Positions 53,744 to 62,707 of a stretch of DNA of 64,000 bases are shown in pieces. A program made the translations under genes and the position numbers. Each line of letters begins with the position of its first letter. Position 1 is the first letter of the stretch. Origin of the DNA: Alcaligenaceae bacterium (GTDB lineage: Bacteria > Pseudomonadota > Gammaproteobacteria > Burkholderiales > Burkholderiaceae_B); contig JACCET010000011.1 in the NCBI GenBank assembly GCA_013416405.1, positions 1-64,000 on the forward strand, read 5' to 3'. The notes beneath the pieces were generated by a model. That model was not told the DNA's origin. It ran no database searches and was given only the letters and a program-made list of their open reading frames with translations.

Positions 53744-55024
53744 TCAGAAGGATTTGGGCAACAGGAACATGAAGGCTGCAACCAGAGTCGGGATGGCTGC
53801 CGAAAGCACCAGCTTCAGGGGCGAAATCGCGCCGTCGGGAAAGCTGCCCTTGAGTATAGAAAAACCAGCCGGATTGGGCGCATTGGCAATAACCGTCAGG
53901 CCGCCGCCGGTTACCGCGCCGGCCACCAGCATGTAGCGCCACTGCTCATTGGTGCCTTCAACCAGCGAACCCAGATAGGTCAGGGCTGCGTTGTCCGTAA
54001 CCGCCGTCAGGGCGGTCGCCCCCCAGTACAGAACAGTTGGCGACAGGCCGGCCAGCAAATCCTGCAGCCACCATTTTTGCAGCCCGCCCAGTACAACCAG
54101 GCCGGCCAGGAAAAAGCCCACCATCAAGCCTTCCCGGATAAGCAAAGGATTTTGATGACGCTTGTATGCATGGGCATAACCTATGAAAAGCATCATGAAG
54201 CCCAGGAAAATAATGGGATGGTGCGCCGAAAGCACGACACCAACAAGAAAAATCGTATGGATGGCAATGACTACCCACGGTACCGCGGGGCGTACCGGCG
54301 CGTCGTCCACTTCTGGGCGGCCGCCTATGCTGCCGTCCAGCAAATGGGCACGGCACAGGAAGGTGAGCACACCGGCATTGATGAAGACCGCCGTTACCGC
54401 GCGCCAGCCGAAATGCGTGGCCATGTAGGCGCTGTCCCAATTAAAGGTTTGCGCCACCATAAGTACCGGCGGCGCGGCATAGGCGGTAAGCACCCCGCCT
54501 ATGGAAATATTGACGAACAGCACACCCAGCGTCATGTACTTGAAACCTGCCTGACCAGGACGATTGAAATAGCGATCGCGCAGCAACAGCGCTGCCAACG
54601 TCATGGCGGCCGGCTCGGTAATGAAAGAACCCGCCACAGGCACAAAGGACATGATGACAAAGAACGTGGCCAGCTCATTGCGCAGCGGCAACAGGCGGGA
54701 AATCAGGCGTATCGCTATGTTGACCAGTTCAAGAATGGGCCGGCTGGCGGCCACCACCATGATCACGAATACAAAGGCAGGCTCGGTGAAGTTGCGGGTG
54801 TCGATATAGGCGACCGCATCACCCACGCCGGAGAACAGGGCCATACAGGTCAGCAACACACAGGCCCAAACGCCAAATACAGCCTCGACCTCAGACAATA
54901 AATGCCACAGGCCAGCGTGGGGCCCGCCCCGATTGGCCAAGCGAGCAAAGACCGGCACCGAAAAAGTGTGAATAATGGCAATTGCAAACAGCGCAGTTGC
55001 AAGGTATTCCATAAAGCTGGTCAT
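53744..55024 (-). CDS. putative Na+/H+ antiporter
   Basis: A 426-residue membrane protein with about eleven hydrophobic segments. The conserved stretches SFVPVAGSFITEPAAMTLAA, LFVNISIGGVLTAYAAPPVL and TVIANAPNPAGFSIL match the putative Na+/H+ antiporter family related to ArsB/NhaD permeases. The start may be at 55024 or four codons inside. It lies between the FmdB gene and ubiA on the same strand. The ion specificity is inferred. Confidence 0.85.
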   Translation of the reverse strand: MTSFMEYLATALFAIAIIHTFSVPVFARLANRGGPHAGLWHLLSEVEAVFGVWACVLLTCMALFSGVGDAVAYIDTRNFTEPAFVFVIMVVAASRPILELVNIAIRLISRLLPLRNELATFFVIMSFVPVAGSFITEPAAMTLAALLLRDRYFNRPGQAGFKYMTLGVLFVNISIGGVLTAYAAPPVLMVAQTFNWDSAYMATHFGWRAVTAVFINAGVLTFLCRAHLLDGSIGGRPEVDDAPVRPAVPWVVIAIHTIFLVGVVLSAHHPIIFLGFMMLFIGYAHAYKRHQNPLLIREGLMVGFFLAGLVVLGGLQKWWLQDLLAGLSPTVLYWGATALTAVTDNAALTYLGSLVEGTNEQWRYMLVAGAVTGGGLTVIANAPNPAGFSILKGSFPDGAISPLKLVLSAAIPTLVAAFMFLLPKSF

Positions 55025-55043
55025 CTCCGACCCTTTTTATTCA

Positions 55044-56000
55044 TTAAGTTGGCAAAAATCGCTGCAACACCGTACCCGCCAGCGCAGCCACGACAAGCAA
55101 GACACCCACGGCCATATTGGCGCGAAACAGCATGAAGTTGCGGTCCGGTCTGGACAGGCTGAAGACGCACATCTGCCAGAAGAAATGGGCAGCGACAACA
55201 GCCATGACCACATAATAAGGCCAGTCCATGCCCATGGCTGCACCGCCATATAGCCATAAGGCAATGGTGACGATATAAAATCCGCTGATCCAGATCTTGC
55301 CCTTGTCGGCGAAACGCAGCGCGGTCGAGCGCAAGCCCAGCTTGATATCGTCGCGCACATCGACATAGGCATAGATGGAGTCATAACCCACCTGCCACAG
55401 CACCGCGCCCAGCCACATGGCCACCGCCCCCGGCGGAACGGCATTTTGCGTGTCGGACCAGGCCATCAGCATACCCCAGTTGAAACCTATGCCCAGCACC
55501 ACCTGCGGCCAATAGGTAAACCGCTTGCACAGGGGGTACACAATGACTATGGGCACCAGCGCAACAGCCAGCCAGCGGCTGTACTCGTTCAAGGCCAGCA
55601 AAAGCAATGCGCAAACGGCCAATTGCGCCAGCACAAACCACAAGGCGTTCTTCAGGCTCAATTGGCCGCTGGTCAGGGGCCGGAAACGGGTGCGCTCGAC
55701 TTTCTGATCGATATCGCGATCGAAGATGTCGTTGAAACAGCAGCCTATGCCACGCATCAATAGCGCGCCCAGCGAAAAGATGAAAAGACGGAACAAGGTG
55801 GGCCAGCCATCGGCGGCCTGCACCAGGGCCGCCAGGCAGGGCAGCAGCGTCAGCCAGGTGCCCACCGGCCGGTCGAGTCGGCACAGCCGCGCATAAGGCC
55901 CCCACGAAGCCGGCAGCCAGCGAGCTACCCAGTCGTCCGGGCGCATGTCGGCCAAGTCCGGTGTTCCCGGCGCCTTCTCGGGGAGTTGCGGTCCCCCCAT
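55044..56000 (-). CDS. ubiA: 4-hydroxybenzoate octaprenyltransferase
   Basis: A 318-residue UbiA-family membrane protein. The allylic diphosphate motif is NDIFDRDID (N-D-x2-D-x3-D) and the second motif YAYVDVRDDIKLGLRSTALRF. It joins an octaprenyl chain to 4-hydroxybenzoate in ubiquinone synthesis at the inner membrane. The N-terminal extension of about 25 residues is longer than in E. coli. Its start directly follows the stop of the aminotransferase gene. Confidence 0.96.
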   Translation of the reverse strand: MGGPQLPEKAPGTPDLADMRPDDWVARWLPASWGPYARLCRLDRPVGTWLTLLPCLAALVQAADGWPTLFRLFIFSLGALLMRGIGCCFNDIFDRDIDQKVERTRFRPLTSGQLSLKNALWFVLAQLAVCALLLLALNEYSRWLAVALVPIVIVYPLCKRFTYWPQVVLGIGFNWGMLMAWSDTQNAVPPGAVAMWLGAVLWQVGYDSIYAYVDVRDDIKLGLRSTALRFADKGKIWISGFYIVTIALWLYGGAAMGMDWPYYVVMAVVAAHFFWQMCVFSLSRPDRNFMLFRANMAVGVLLVVAALAGTVLQRFLPT

Positions 56001-57197
56001 TCAGCCTTCCTTGATGAGTTTGCCCAGAATGGCAATACCTTCGCGGATTTTTTCTTCAGAGACGGTCACAAAACTGAGGCGCAAGGTGTTGGCCATGGGA
56101 TTGGGGCCGGCATAGAAGGGCTCGCCCGGTACAAAAGCGACATTCTGTTCAATGGCCCGCGCAAGCAACTTGCTGCCGTCCATGTGAGCCGGCAGCGTCA
56201 CCCATATGAACATGCCGCCTTCCGGCCGCGTCCAGGTGACCGTGTCCGGAAAATGCTGGTCCATGGCGTCGAGCATGTAGCCGCACTGCTCTTTGTAAAG
56301 GTCGCGCACCTTGGGCAGATGCGTGGCTAGAAAGCCGTCTTTGACGACTTCATAGACCGCCATCTGCGTAAGCGTGGCTGTATGAAGATCGGTTGCCTGC
56401 TTGATTTGCACCAGTTTGGACACGATAGGCTTGGGCGCAACGATATAGCCCAGGCGCAGGCCCGGAGCCAGCACCTTGGAAAACGAACCCAGGCGTATGA
56501 CGGTTGCCCCGGCCTTGCGGCCCAGGCCCAGCAAGCCGGGCTGAGCCTGACCGGCGTAGCGCAGTTCGCCGTAGGGATCATCTTCTATGATGGGCACTTG
56601 CAAGGCGGCACAACGCTCAACCAGCGCCTGGCGACGCTCCAGGCTAAGCGTCAGGCCAGTGGGATTCTGGAAATTGGGCAAGGCGTAAATGAAACGGGCA
56701 CCGGCGGCGCGCTCGGCAGTCAGTGCCTCGGGGATCAGGCCGCCTTCGTCGGTCGGCACACCCACATAGTTGGGTTCGAACAATGAAAACGATTGAAGCG
56801 CTCCCAGATAGCTGGGCGCTTCGACCAGCACATTGCTGCCCGGATCGATAAACAGCTTGCCCAGCATGTCGAGCGCCTGCTGCGAGCCCGAGACAATCAG
56901 GACCTCGTCGGGAGATACGTTGGCACCATCTTTGCTCAGGTCCTGGGCCACCCAGGCACGCAGGGGCGCATACCCCTCGGTGGGGCCGTACTGCAACGCC
57001 GACATGCCGTTCTGTTGCAGCACCCGATCAAAGGCCTGGTTGATGACTTCTACCGGAAAGCCCTTGGGCGAAGGCAGGCCGCCCGCAAACGAAATGATCT
57101 CAGGACGTTCGGTAACTTTCAGAATCTCGCGGATGGTGGAGCTGGTAAGTTTCTGAGCACGCTGTGAAAAAGTATAAGGAAGGCTGTACGAATCCAT
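56001..57197 (-). CDS. PLP-dependent class I/II aminotransferase (2-aminoadipate/MocR-like aminotransferase group)
   Basis: A 398-residue fold-type I enzyme. ATG 57197 gives MDSYSLPYTFSQRAQKL, typical for this group. The PLP lysine is in RLGSFSKVLAPGLRLGY; the substrate arginine is in NTLRLSFV. The segments FAGGLPSPKGFPVE and LYGPTEGYAPLR (here LQYGPTEGYAPLRAW) place it with LysN/aminoadipate-type enzymes. It transfers amino groups between an amino acid and 2-oxoglutarate. The exact substrate cannot be read from sequence. Confidence 0.93.
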   Translation of the reverse strand: MDSYSLPYTFSQRAQKLTSSTIREILKVTERPEIISFAGGLPSPKGFPVEVINQAFDRVLQQNGMSALQYGPTEGYAPLRAWVAQDLSKDGANVSPDEVLIVSGSQQALDMLGKLFIDPGSNVLVEAPSYLGALQSFSLFEPNYVGVPTDEGGLIPEALTAERAAGARFIYALPNFQNPTGLTLSLERRQALVERCAALQVPIIEDDPYGELRYAGQAQPGLLGLGRKAGATVIRLGSFSKVLAPGLRLGYIVAPKPIVSKLVQIKQATDLHTATLTQMAVYEVVKDGFLATHLPKVRDLYKEQCGYMLDAMDQHFPDTVTWTRPEGGMFIWVTLPAHMDGSKLLARAIEQNVAFVPGEPFYAGPNPMANTLRLSFVTVSEEKIREGIAILGKLIKEG

Positions 57198-57769
57198 GAT
57201 TCTGAAAAGAGGTCCGGTAAAGAGCAAAAAGAAATAACGTTATAGATTACCGCAATCAACGTCAAACCACCAACGCATGTCTCTTCCAGTACGATATAAG
57301 TCTGGGCATGCATGCCGATAACGGCAGCGAATGCATTAATCACCGCATCTCTCTACCAATAATGCCTTAGCTGCGGCCAGAATGCTGCGGTCGTGCGCAA
57401 GATCTTTGGCTACACAGTCATATCCCGCAACGCTTTGCCACACCGATGCCAAAGGCAGGTCACTAAGCGGTACCACACCACCTGTTGCAGACCCCGCTTG
57501 AGAAGCTGGCCAGCCTAAGCCCAGAGCAGCACAACTAGTGCCCCGTCACGACGCTGGAAACGCCCTCTGGGAAATCGGCTACGGTGAGCGATAATGAGGC
57601 GGCTGTCCGGCTTTTTCTACAATCAGAGGCATACTGGTTAGCTGCACGGCCCAGATCGGGGACAGCCTGGCAATCACGTCGACAATCTGTCCGAGGGCAT
57701 CGACCAAGGTAGGTATAAGGGTATCTTGTAACACCCGACCTCGAACGCTTGCGGAAATGGAAGCAACAT
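57198..57769 (-). pseudogene. intergenic region with decayed minus-strand gene remnants
   Basis: These 572 bases hold no intact gene. Two minus-strand open stretches look protein-like: one near 57600-57740 (VLQDTLIPTLVDALGQIVDV, ending HYRSP and stop), the other near 57345-57525 (PLSDLPLASVWQSVAGYDCV, ending LLVERCGD and stop). They are in different frames, as expected of one gene broken by frameshifts, just downstream of the racemase gene. I could not name the family. Confidence 0.35.
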
Positions 57770-58909
57770 TCAGGCTACCGTGCCCGCAGCCCTCAGTTTC
57801 CCAATTTCATCTTTGCTTAAACCGAACTGCTGCAACACTTGTTCCGTATGTTCCCCAGGTAACGCAGGTGCACCCCCAATCTTTGATCGCGTACGCGAAA
57901 AACGCGGTGCAGGCGCTGGCTGTGCAATGCCGTCAATCTCAATGACTGAGCCACGTGATTGCAAATGAGGATGATGCCGCGCCTCCAACGGACTGAGTAT
58001 CGGCGCAAAGCAAACGTCACTCCCTTCCATCAGCGCGCACCACTCGTCACGCGTCTTGGTCCTGAAGACCTCAATCAGACGTTCGCGCTGCACGGCCCAG
58101 TATGCGCGGTCATGCTGTTCCCCAAAGGTTGCTGAATCAACGTCAGTACGCTTCAGTAATTCGCGGAAGAAGCGCGACTCGATTGAGCCGATCGCCACAT
58201 GCTTGCCATCCTTTGTCTCGTATATGTTGTAGAAAGGTGCCCCCCCATCTAGCATGTTCTTCTCGCGGCCATCATCCCACGCTCCGCGTGCAAGCGTAGC
58301 ATACAGCGAGGTCATCAACACAGAGACACCATCCACCATGGCTGTATCGACCACTTGTCCTTGACCTGAACTACGTGATTCGAGCACCGCCGCCAATATC
58401 CCTAAAGCCAAAAACATCGCACCACCGCCGTAGTCGCCCACGAGATTGAGTGGCACTGCTGGACGATCCGCCGAACCGATCGCTCCGAGCGCGCCCGCGA
58501 GCGCAATGTAGTTGATATCATGCCCCGCAGCCTGGGCCAGCGGCCCATCTTGTCCCCAACCGGTCATTCGGCCGTAAACCAGACGCGGATTGACGGCCTT
58601 GCAATGAGAGGGGCCTATGCCCAATCGCTCTGTGACGCCCGGGCGAAATCCCTCAACCAAGACGTCAGCCTGTTCAAGCAGGCGAAACACCAACTTGACG
58701 CCTTCGGGCGACTTGAGGTCGACAGCAACCGAGCGTTTGCCTCGATTTAAGAGATCGAACTTAGGATCTCCGGGCGAACCAATGTCTGCAGGCTCCAGAC
58801 GATCGATGCGAATCACCTCTGCACCCATATCAGCCAGCAACATACAGCAAAATGGAGCTGGGCCTATCGCTCCTAGTTCAATGACCCGGATTCCATAAAG
58901 TGGACCCAT
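57770..58909 (-). CDS. alpha-methylacyl-CoA racemase (family III CoA-transferase fold)
   Basis: A 379-residue protein. The AMACR-type active site is seen in GHDINY (H130) and GDYGGG (D159), at nearly the same numbers as His126/Asp156 of the mycobacterial enzyme; true CoA-transferases have a lone Asp instead. The family start is PLYGIRVIELGAIGPAPF. It inverts 2-methyl-branched acyl-CoAs so that S-specific beta-oxidation can continue, as in steroid, isoprenoid or branched-chain degradation. It closes the minus-strand run of the second catabolic cluster. Confidence 0.9.
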   Translation of the reverse strand: MGPLYGIRVIELGAIGPAPFCCMLLADMGAEVIRIDRLEPADIGSPGDPKFDLLNRGKRSVAVDLKSPEGVKLVFRLLEQADVLVEGFRPGVTERLGIGPSHCKAVNPRLVYGRMTGWGQDGPLAQAAGHDINYIALAGALGAIGSADRPAVPLNLVGDYGGGAMFLALGILAAVLESRSSGQGQVVDTAMVDGVSVLMTSLYATLARGAWDDGREKNMLDGGAPFYNIYETKDGKHVAIGSIESRFFRELLKRTDVDSATFGEQHDRAYWAVQRERLIEVFRTKTRDEWCALMEGSDVCFAPILSPLEARHHPHLQSRGSVIEIDGIAQPAPAPRFSRTRSKIGGAPALPGEHTEQVLQQFGLSKDEIGKLRAAGTVA

Positions 58910-58922
58910 CGTGCACTTCCTA

Positions 58923-59351
58923 TCAAGTCATCGCGCGAGCGGCGAACAGTGGGCCATCCTCATAGCACAGCACTACGAGTTCCGCTTGCGCACCGATCGG
59001 TACCGGCTCCTCGTTGCTCCGAATCAGGCGGGTAGCTATACGTAAGCCGACATCCAGATCAATGATGCAGACGTCGTACGGAGCCTCTTGTGCGAAGATA
59101 GCCGGCGCAATGTGCACCGTGGTCGAGCTATAGACCGTACCTGTCTTAGGCACGTCGATCCATGTCACCGCCTGGTGCCAGCAATGCGGGCAGAACGACT
59201 TGGGAGGAAAGGTCAGCTTATGGCACGCGTCGCAACGTGTGCTAAGGAATTGGCCTTCAGCTAACGCATCCCAAAACCGGGCGGTAACCTCCGAACGCCG
59301 GGGCGGATAGGCGCGTTTTCCGCCACGTGCAATGATGTCCAGTGTGCTCAT
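58923..59351 (-). CDS. DUF35 zinc-ribbon/OB-fold protein, thiolase partner
   Basis: A 142-residue protein. The zinc ribbon has CDACHK and CPHCWH pairs (residues about 40-59), followed by the OB-fold half (GTVYSSTTVHIA; YDVCIIDLDVGLRIATRL). It overlaps the end of the thiolase-like gene by four bases. It has the same size and layout as the DUF35 protein at 5342 but a clearly different sequence. It would form a complex with the thiolase-like protein. Confidence 0.9.
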   Translation of the reverse strand: MSTLDIIARGGKRAYPPRRSEVTARFWDALAEGQFLSTRCDACHKLTFPPKSFCPHCWHQAVTWIDVPKTGTVYSSTTVHIAPAIFAQEAPYDVCIIDLDVGLRIATRLIRSNEEPVPIGAQAELVVLCYEDGPLFAARAMT

Positions 59352-60541
59352 CCGACAGCCTCCATAACATGTACCAATGCAGCGTTGTAATTTCCAAGTT
59401 CACAGATGGTCAGGCCCAGTGACGCATCCTTGACCTGCCGCGTTCCTGCGCGATGGCGCAATTGCTCAAGGGCCTCGATTACGTTATATAAGGGCGTGAC
59501 GTACGGCGGATGGCCGCGCGATTGCAGACCGCCGGACGTGCAGATCGGTATCTCACCGCCTAATGTGGTGACACCGGCAGCGGCTGCAGCTGCACCCTCG
59601 CCCCGAGGCAGCAGACCTATCGCCTCTGAAACGCATACCTCAACGATAGTGCAAGGTGCATAGATCTCTGCAAAATCCAATTCTTTCGCGCAAATACCTG
59701 CTTCATCATAAGCCTTCGACGCAGCAATAGTCGCTGGCAGAAATGCCGTCATATCTCCCGGCACTTCACTGATCTGGTGTGCACCTTCGTGATGAAAACC
59801 TCGACCACGGATCAGCACGTAGGGACGACCGATTCGCTTTGCAACATCCTCCGTCGCTACAACAACGCACGCAGCACCGTCTGAACGAGGTGGGACTTCG
59901 AGCAGGCCCAGAGGCTCCACGATCATACGCTGGGACATAACTTCCTCCAGTGTGATCGGTTTGCGATATTGCGCGAGCGGATTATGTGACGCATGCAGCC
60001 TGTTCTTTACTGCAACCGATGCGATTTGCTCACGCGTTGCCTTGAATTCATGCATATAGCGGACCGCATCCATTGCGTACCAAGCTATCGGTGTAAAACC
60101 ACACGAGCTTTGGAAGTCGACGTCACCAGTCGCTCGCATTGTGTTGTTCAAGTGGGCAGCAGTGTCGGCTCCCATCTCGAAGCTCGTACCCAATGCGAGG
60201 GCAACGTCAGCCTTGCCATTGGCCACTTGATCCACCGCTTGATCGAACGCCAGGCCGCCCGTCATGCCATTACCAAGCACCTCCATCACAATACCGTCTG
60301 CCGGCAAACGCAGGTAGTGCGCCATAAAAGTCGCGAAGTACAGCTGACGAGTGTAGATGCGTGGGTGCGAAAAAACCAGCGATCCGATGCTGGACTTCTC
60401 GACACCCGCGTCTCTCACTGCATCGAGCACGCAACGAGAAAGAACTTCGTGTTCGAGCACCTGAATTGGCGCATCGGGCTTTTCCATTAGTTTGCCGCAG
60501 GGGACTGCCGCACCACCGATTACAGCTACCGATCTAGGCAT
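59348..60541 (-). CDS. thiolase-like protein (SCP2/Ltp type) lacking the N-terminal cysteine
   Basis: A protein of about 397 residues. The start at 60541 has AAGGA six bases upstream; an ATG at 60562 overlaps the nitroreductase stop. The first active-site loop reads VLGNGMTGGLAF, with no cysteine where thiolases carry the nucleophile, while the C-terminal loop CTSGGLQSRGHP keeps the catalytic histidine motif. Together with the adjacent DUF35 gene this fits a retro-aldol or retro-Claisen enzyme of the Ltp type more than a classical thiolase. That activity is inferred. Confidence 0.86.
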   Translation of the reverse strand: MPRSVAVIGGAAVPCGKLMEKPDAPIQVLEHEVLSRCVLDAVRDAGVEKSSIGSLVFSHPRIYTRQLYFATFMAHYLRLPADGIVMEVLGNGMTGGLAFDQAVDQVANGKADVALALGTSFEMGADTAAHLNNTMRATGDVDFQSSCGFTPIAWYAMDAVRYMHEFKATREQIASVAVKNRLHASHNPLAQYRKPITLEEVMSQRMIVEPLGLLEVPPRSDGAACVVVATEDVAKRIGRPYVLIRGRGFHHEGAHQISEVPGDMTAFLPATIAASKAYDEAGICAKELDFAEIYAPCTIVEVCVSEAIGLLPRGEGAAAAAAGVTTLGGEIPICTSGGLQSRGHPPYVTPLYNVIEALEQLRHRAGTRQVKDASLGLTICELGNYNAALVHVMEAVG

Positions 60542-60558
60542 GAATTTCCTTTTAAAAA

Positions 60559-61269
60559 TCATTGATCAATCCAGCGCACAGCCTCTGCAAGGTCAGCTCG
60601 ATCAAGCCGGAAACTGTTGGCGGGGTGTGTGGTATCTGCATAGCCAAACGAAATGCCACAAACGATGGTTTGCTCATCTGGAATCTTTAGATAATGACGA
60701 ACGAAAGGCGCATGATGCGCAATGGCAGCCTGAGCGCAACTGTCTACGCCGTGAGCCCGGGCCGCAAGCAGAAAGTTCGATACATAGCCACCACAGTCAA
60801 GGTAAGCGTATGGCCCAAGCGCTTTATCAGTAGTCACCAACAACACGTGGGGTGCACCGAAGAAACGATAGTTCTCTAACAACTGGCGCTGACGCGCTTT
60901 CGCGTCCTCTCGTCCGATGCCAAGCGAACGGTACAACGTGTATCCGGCATCGCGCCGGCGCTTTAGATAAACGCCTCGATACTCTCGCGGCCATGGAATG
61001 TCCGGGGCACTTTCTGGTAACACCATCGCATGCTCGTACAAAGCCCTACGAAATCGATCGGTGGCTGTAGATGAAGTGACGTATGACAGCCAGGGTTGTG
61101 TGTTACACCAGGTAGCTGTACGCTGTGCTGAGTTCAGTATATCCTTGATGGTTGCTGTCGGGACCGACGTCGATTGGAACGCTCGACAGCTGTGGCGACT
61201 GACAAGGAGGTCATTTAGTGCTGATATCCATGGAGGATACGGACTCATTGGCATCGCGACGCAATTCAT
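60559..61269 (-). CDS. nitroreductase-family flavoprotein
   Basis: A protein of about 236 residues of the FMN-dependent nitroreductase fold. RHSCRAFQ near residue 25 is the FMN phosphate-binding start, followed by AQRTATWCNTQPW and a C-terminal IVCGISFGYADTTHPAN. ATG 61269 is used; a TTG at 61281 overlaps the CoA-transferase stop (TTGA) and cannot be excluded. Such proteins reduce nitro groups, quinones or enoyl bonds with NAD(P)H. In this cluster a reductive step on a ring or enone is possible. Confidence 0.88.
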   Translation of the reverse strand: MNCVAMPMSPYPPWISALNDLLVSRHSCRAFQSTSVPTATIKDILNSAQRTATWCNTQPWLSYVTSSTATDRFRRALYEHAMVLPESAPDIPWPREYRGVYLKRRRDAGYTLYRSLGIGREDAKARQRQLLENYRFFGAPHVLLVTTDKALGPYAYLDCGGYVSNFLLAARAHGVDSCAQAAIAHHAPFVRHYLKIPDEQTIVCGISFGYADTTHPANSFRLDRADLAEAVRWIDQ

Positions 61270-61277
61270 GGTAGAAG

Positions 61278-62543
61278 TCAACTCACTGCTCCAAAAGTGC
61301 CCAGGGCCCGCAGTTCAAACAGACGAGCTTCGTCATAACCGAGATATTGCATCAGTATCTCATCGGTGTGCTGACCAAGTAACGGAGAAGCAACCGGACT
61401 GACCACCGGAGTTTTCTCGAAGTGAAATGGAGGTGCGATGTTTGGCACGCTTCCAGCCGTCGGATGAGGAATTTGCGACAGTAGCTCTCGCTCGTGCATC
61501 TCCTTGCTATCGAAGGCCTCTTTAATAGTTCGTACAAGGCCTATGGGAACACCGGCTGCATGACCGCGCTCAAGCCAGTCTTCACGGTCTCCTTGCAGGA
61601 ATGCCTCTCGCAGGAGTTCATGCAGCGCCTCACGGTTAGCCATCCGAGCAGCGTTTGTTCCAAAACGCTCATCCGTGGCCAGTGCAGGTTGATCTAGCAC
61701 TTCCAGCACCAGCTTTTGGTAATTGCGATCGTTAGCGCAGGTTACATACAGTGGGCCGTTAACCGTCGGAAACAAGCCCACCGGCTCGGCTGTATTAGAG
61801 CCGTTGCCTGGACGCATTTGGTCTTCGCCGGTCATTAAGTAGTTCATCCCGTACTGGCCGGTCATCGCGATGGCGTCATCGAACATCGTGACCTCTACTC
61901 GCTGGCCGATGCCATGCCGCTCTCGGGCCATCAGCGCCGCCAGCAGGGCATTGCAAGTCATCATGCCAGTCGAGATGTCGATGACCGAGGAGCCCGCGCG
62001 GACCGGATCACCATCCGGAAAGCCGTTCAACGACAAGAAACCACTCTCCGCTTGCACTACAGGATCATAGCCTGGACGGTGTGCAAACGGTCCGTGACGC
62101 CCGAAGGCCGATACCGAGCAGTAAATAAGCCTCGAGTTAGCGGCTGACAGTGTCTCGTAATCGAGTCCAAGCTTTTCCATGACACCTGTAGAAAAATTTT
62201 CGACCACGATGTCGACCTCCTGGGCCAATGCTCGTGCAATAGCACGGCCCTCTACGTGCCGCAGATCAAGTGCAAGGCTTCGCTTGTTGCGATTGGCCCA
62301 TACATAGCACGAACTCTCACCAGCAAGCGCAGGAGGCCGGAGGCCTCGTGAATCGTCACCAGTTACCGGATGTTCGACTTTCACAACTTCCGCACCGAGA
62401 TCCGCCAGCAACATTGTGCCGTAGGGCCCCGCGATCAGCCGAGTAAAGTCGAGCACCTTTACACCTTGAAGCGCCGGTGGCGCACTGCTCTTGCTGCACT
62501 TCATCGGCTCAAGCTGCGGGCGTTGGAAATGGGATGAAGACAA
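61278..62543 (-). CDS. CaiB/BaiF-family CoA-transferase
   Basis: A family III CoA-transferase. The catalytic aspartate lies in GYDPVVQAESGF; the start region is VLDFTRLIAGPYGTMLLADLGAE. The start is uncertain: TTG 62543 has GGAGA six bases upstream, ATG 62504 gives the usual length of about 408 residues, and ATG 62582 is the longest. It would move CoA from a donor thioester to the pathway acid, activating it without ATP. It is the first gene of the minus-strand operon and faces the enoyl-CoA hydratase gene. Confidence 0.88.
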   Translation of the reverse strand: MSSSHFQRPQLEPMKCSKSSAPPALQGVKVLDFTRLIAGPYGTMLLADLGAEVVKVEHPVTGDDSRGLRPPALAGESSCYVWANRNKRSLALDLRHVEGRAIARALAQEVDIVVENFSTGVMEKLGLDYETLSAANSRLIYCSVSAFGRHGPFAHRPGYDPVVQAESGFLSLNGFPDGDPVRAGSSVIDISTGMMTCNALLAALMARERHGIGQRVEVTMFDDAIAMTGQYGMNYLMTGEDQMRPGNGSNTAEPVGLFPTVNGPLYVTCANDRNYQKLVLEVLDQPALATDERFGTNAARMANREALHELLREAFLQGDREDWLERGHAAGVPIGLVRTIKEAFDSKEMHERELLSQIPHPTAGSVPNIAPPFHFEKTPVVSPVASPLLGQHTDEILMQYLGYDEARLFELRALGTFGAVS

Positions 62544-62598
62544 GTGTTTCTCCTGGAGATACGAACCAATGCGATCAATCATTCAGTCAGTCTATATC

Positions 62599-62612
62599 CG
62601 AACGATCGTTCG
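62599..62612. promoter_or_regulatory. perfect 14-bp palindrome, probable TetR-type operator
   Basis: CGAACGATCGTTCG is fully self-complementary and sits in the gap between the divergent CoA-transferase and enoyl-CoA hydratase genes. Palindromes of this form and GC/AT pattern are common operators of TetR-family repressors of acyl-CoA catabolism. No regulator gene is seen in the visible part of the cluster. It is placed to control both arms. Confidence 0.65.
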
Positions 62613-62707
62613 TGATAATATTACGCTTCGTATAATTTCTCGTCAAGGCGCTTGTGTAGCTCTACAGCATCTGGTCGAGGCATAGAATTATCTTTGTATT
62701 GGAAGGA

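Noticed and set aside
53672-54901. 409-codon plus-strand frame opposite the antiporter gene
   Set aside because: It is an antisense shadow of a membrane protein, full of charged residues and low-complexity runs; the minus-strand protein has clear helices and motifs.
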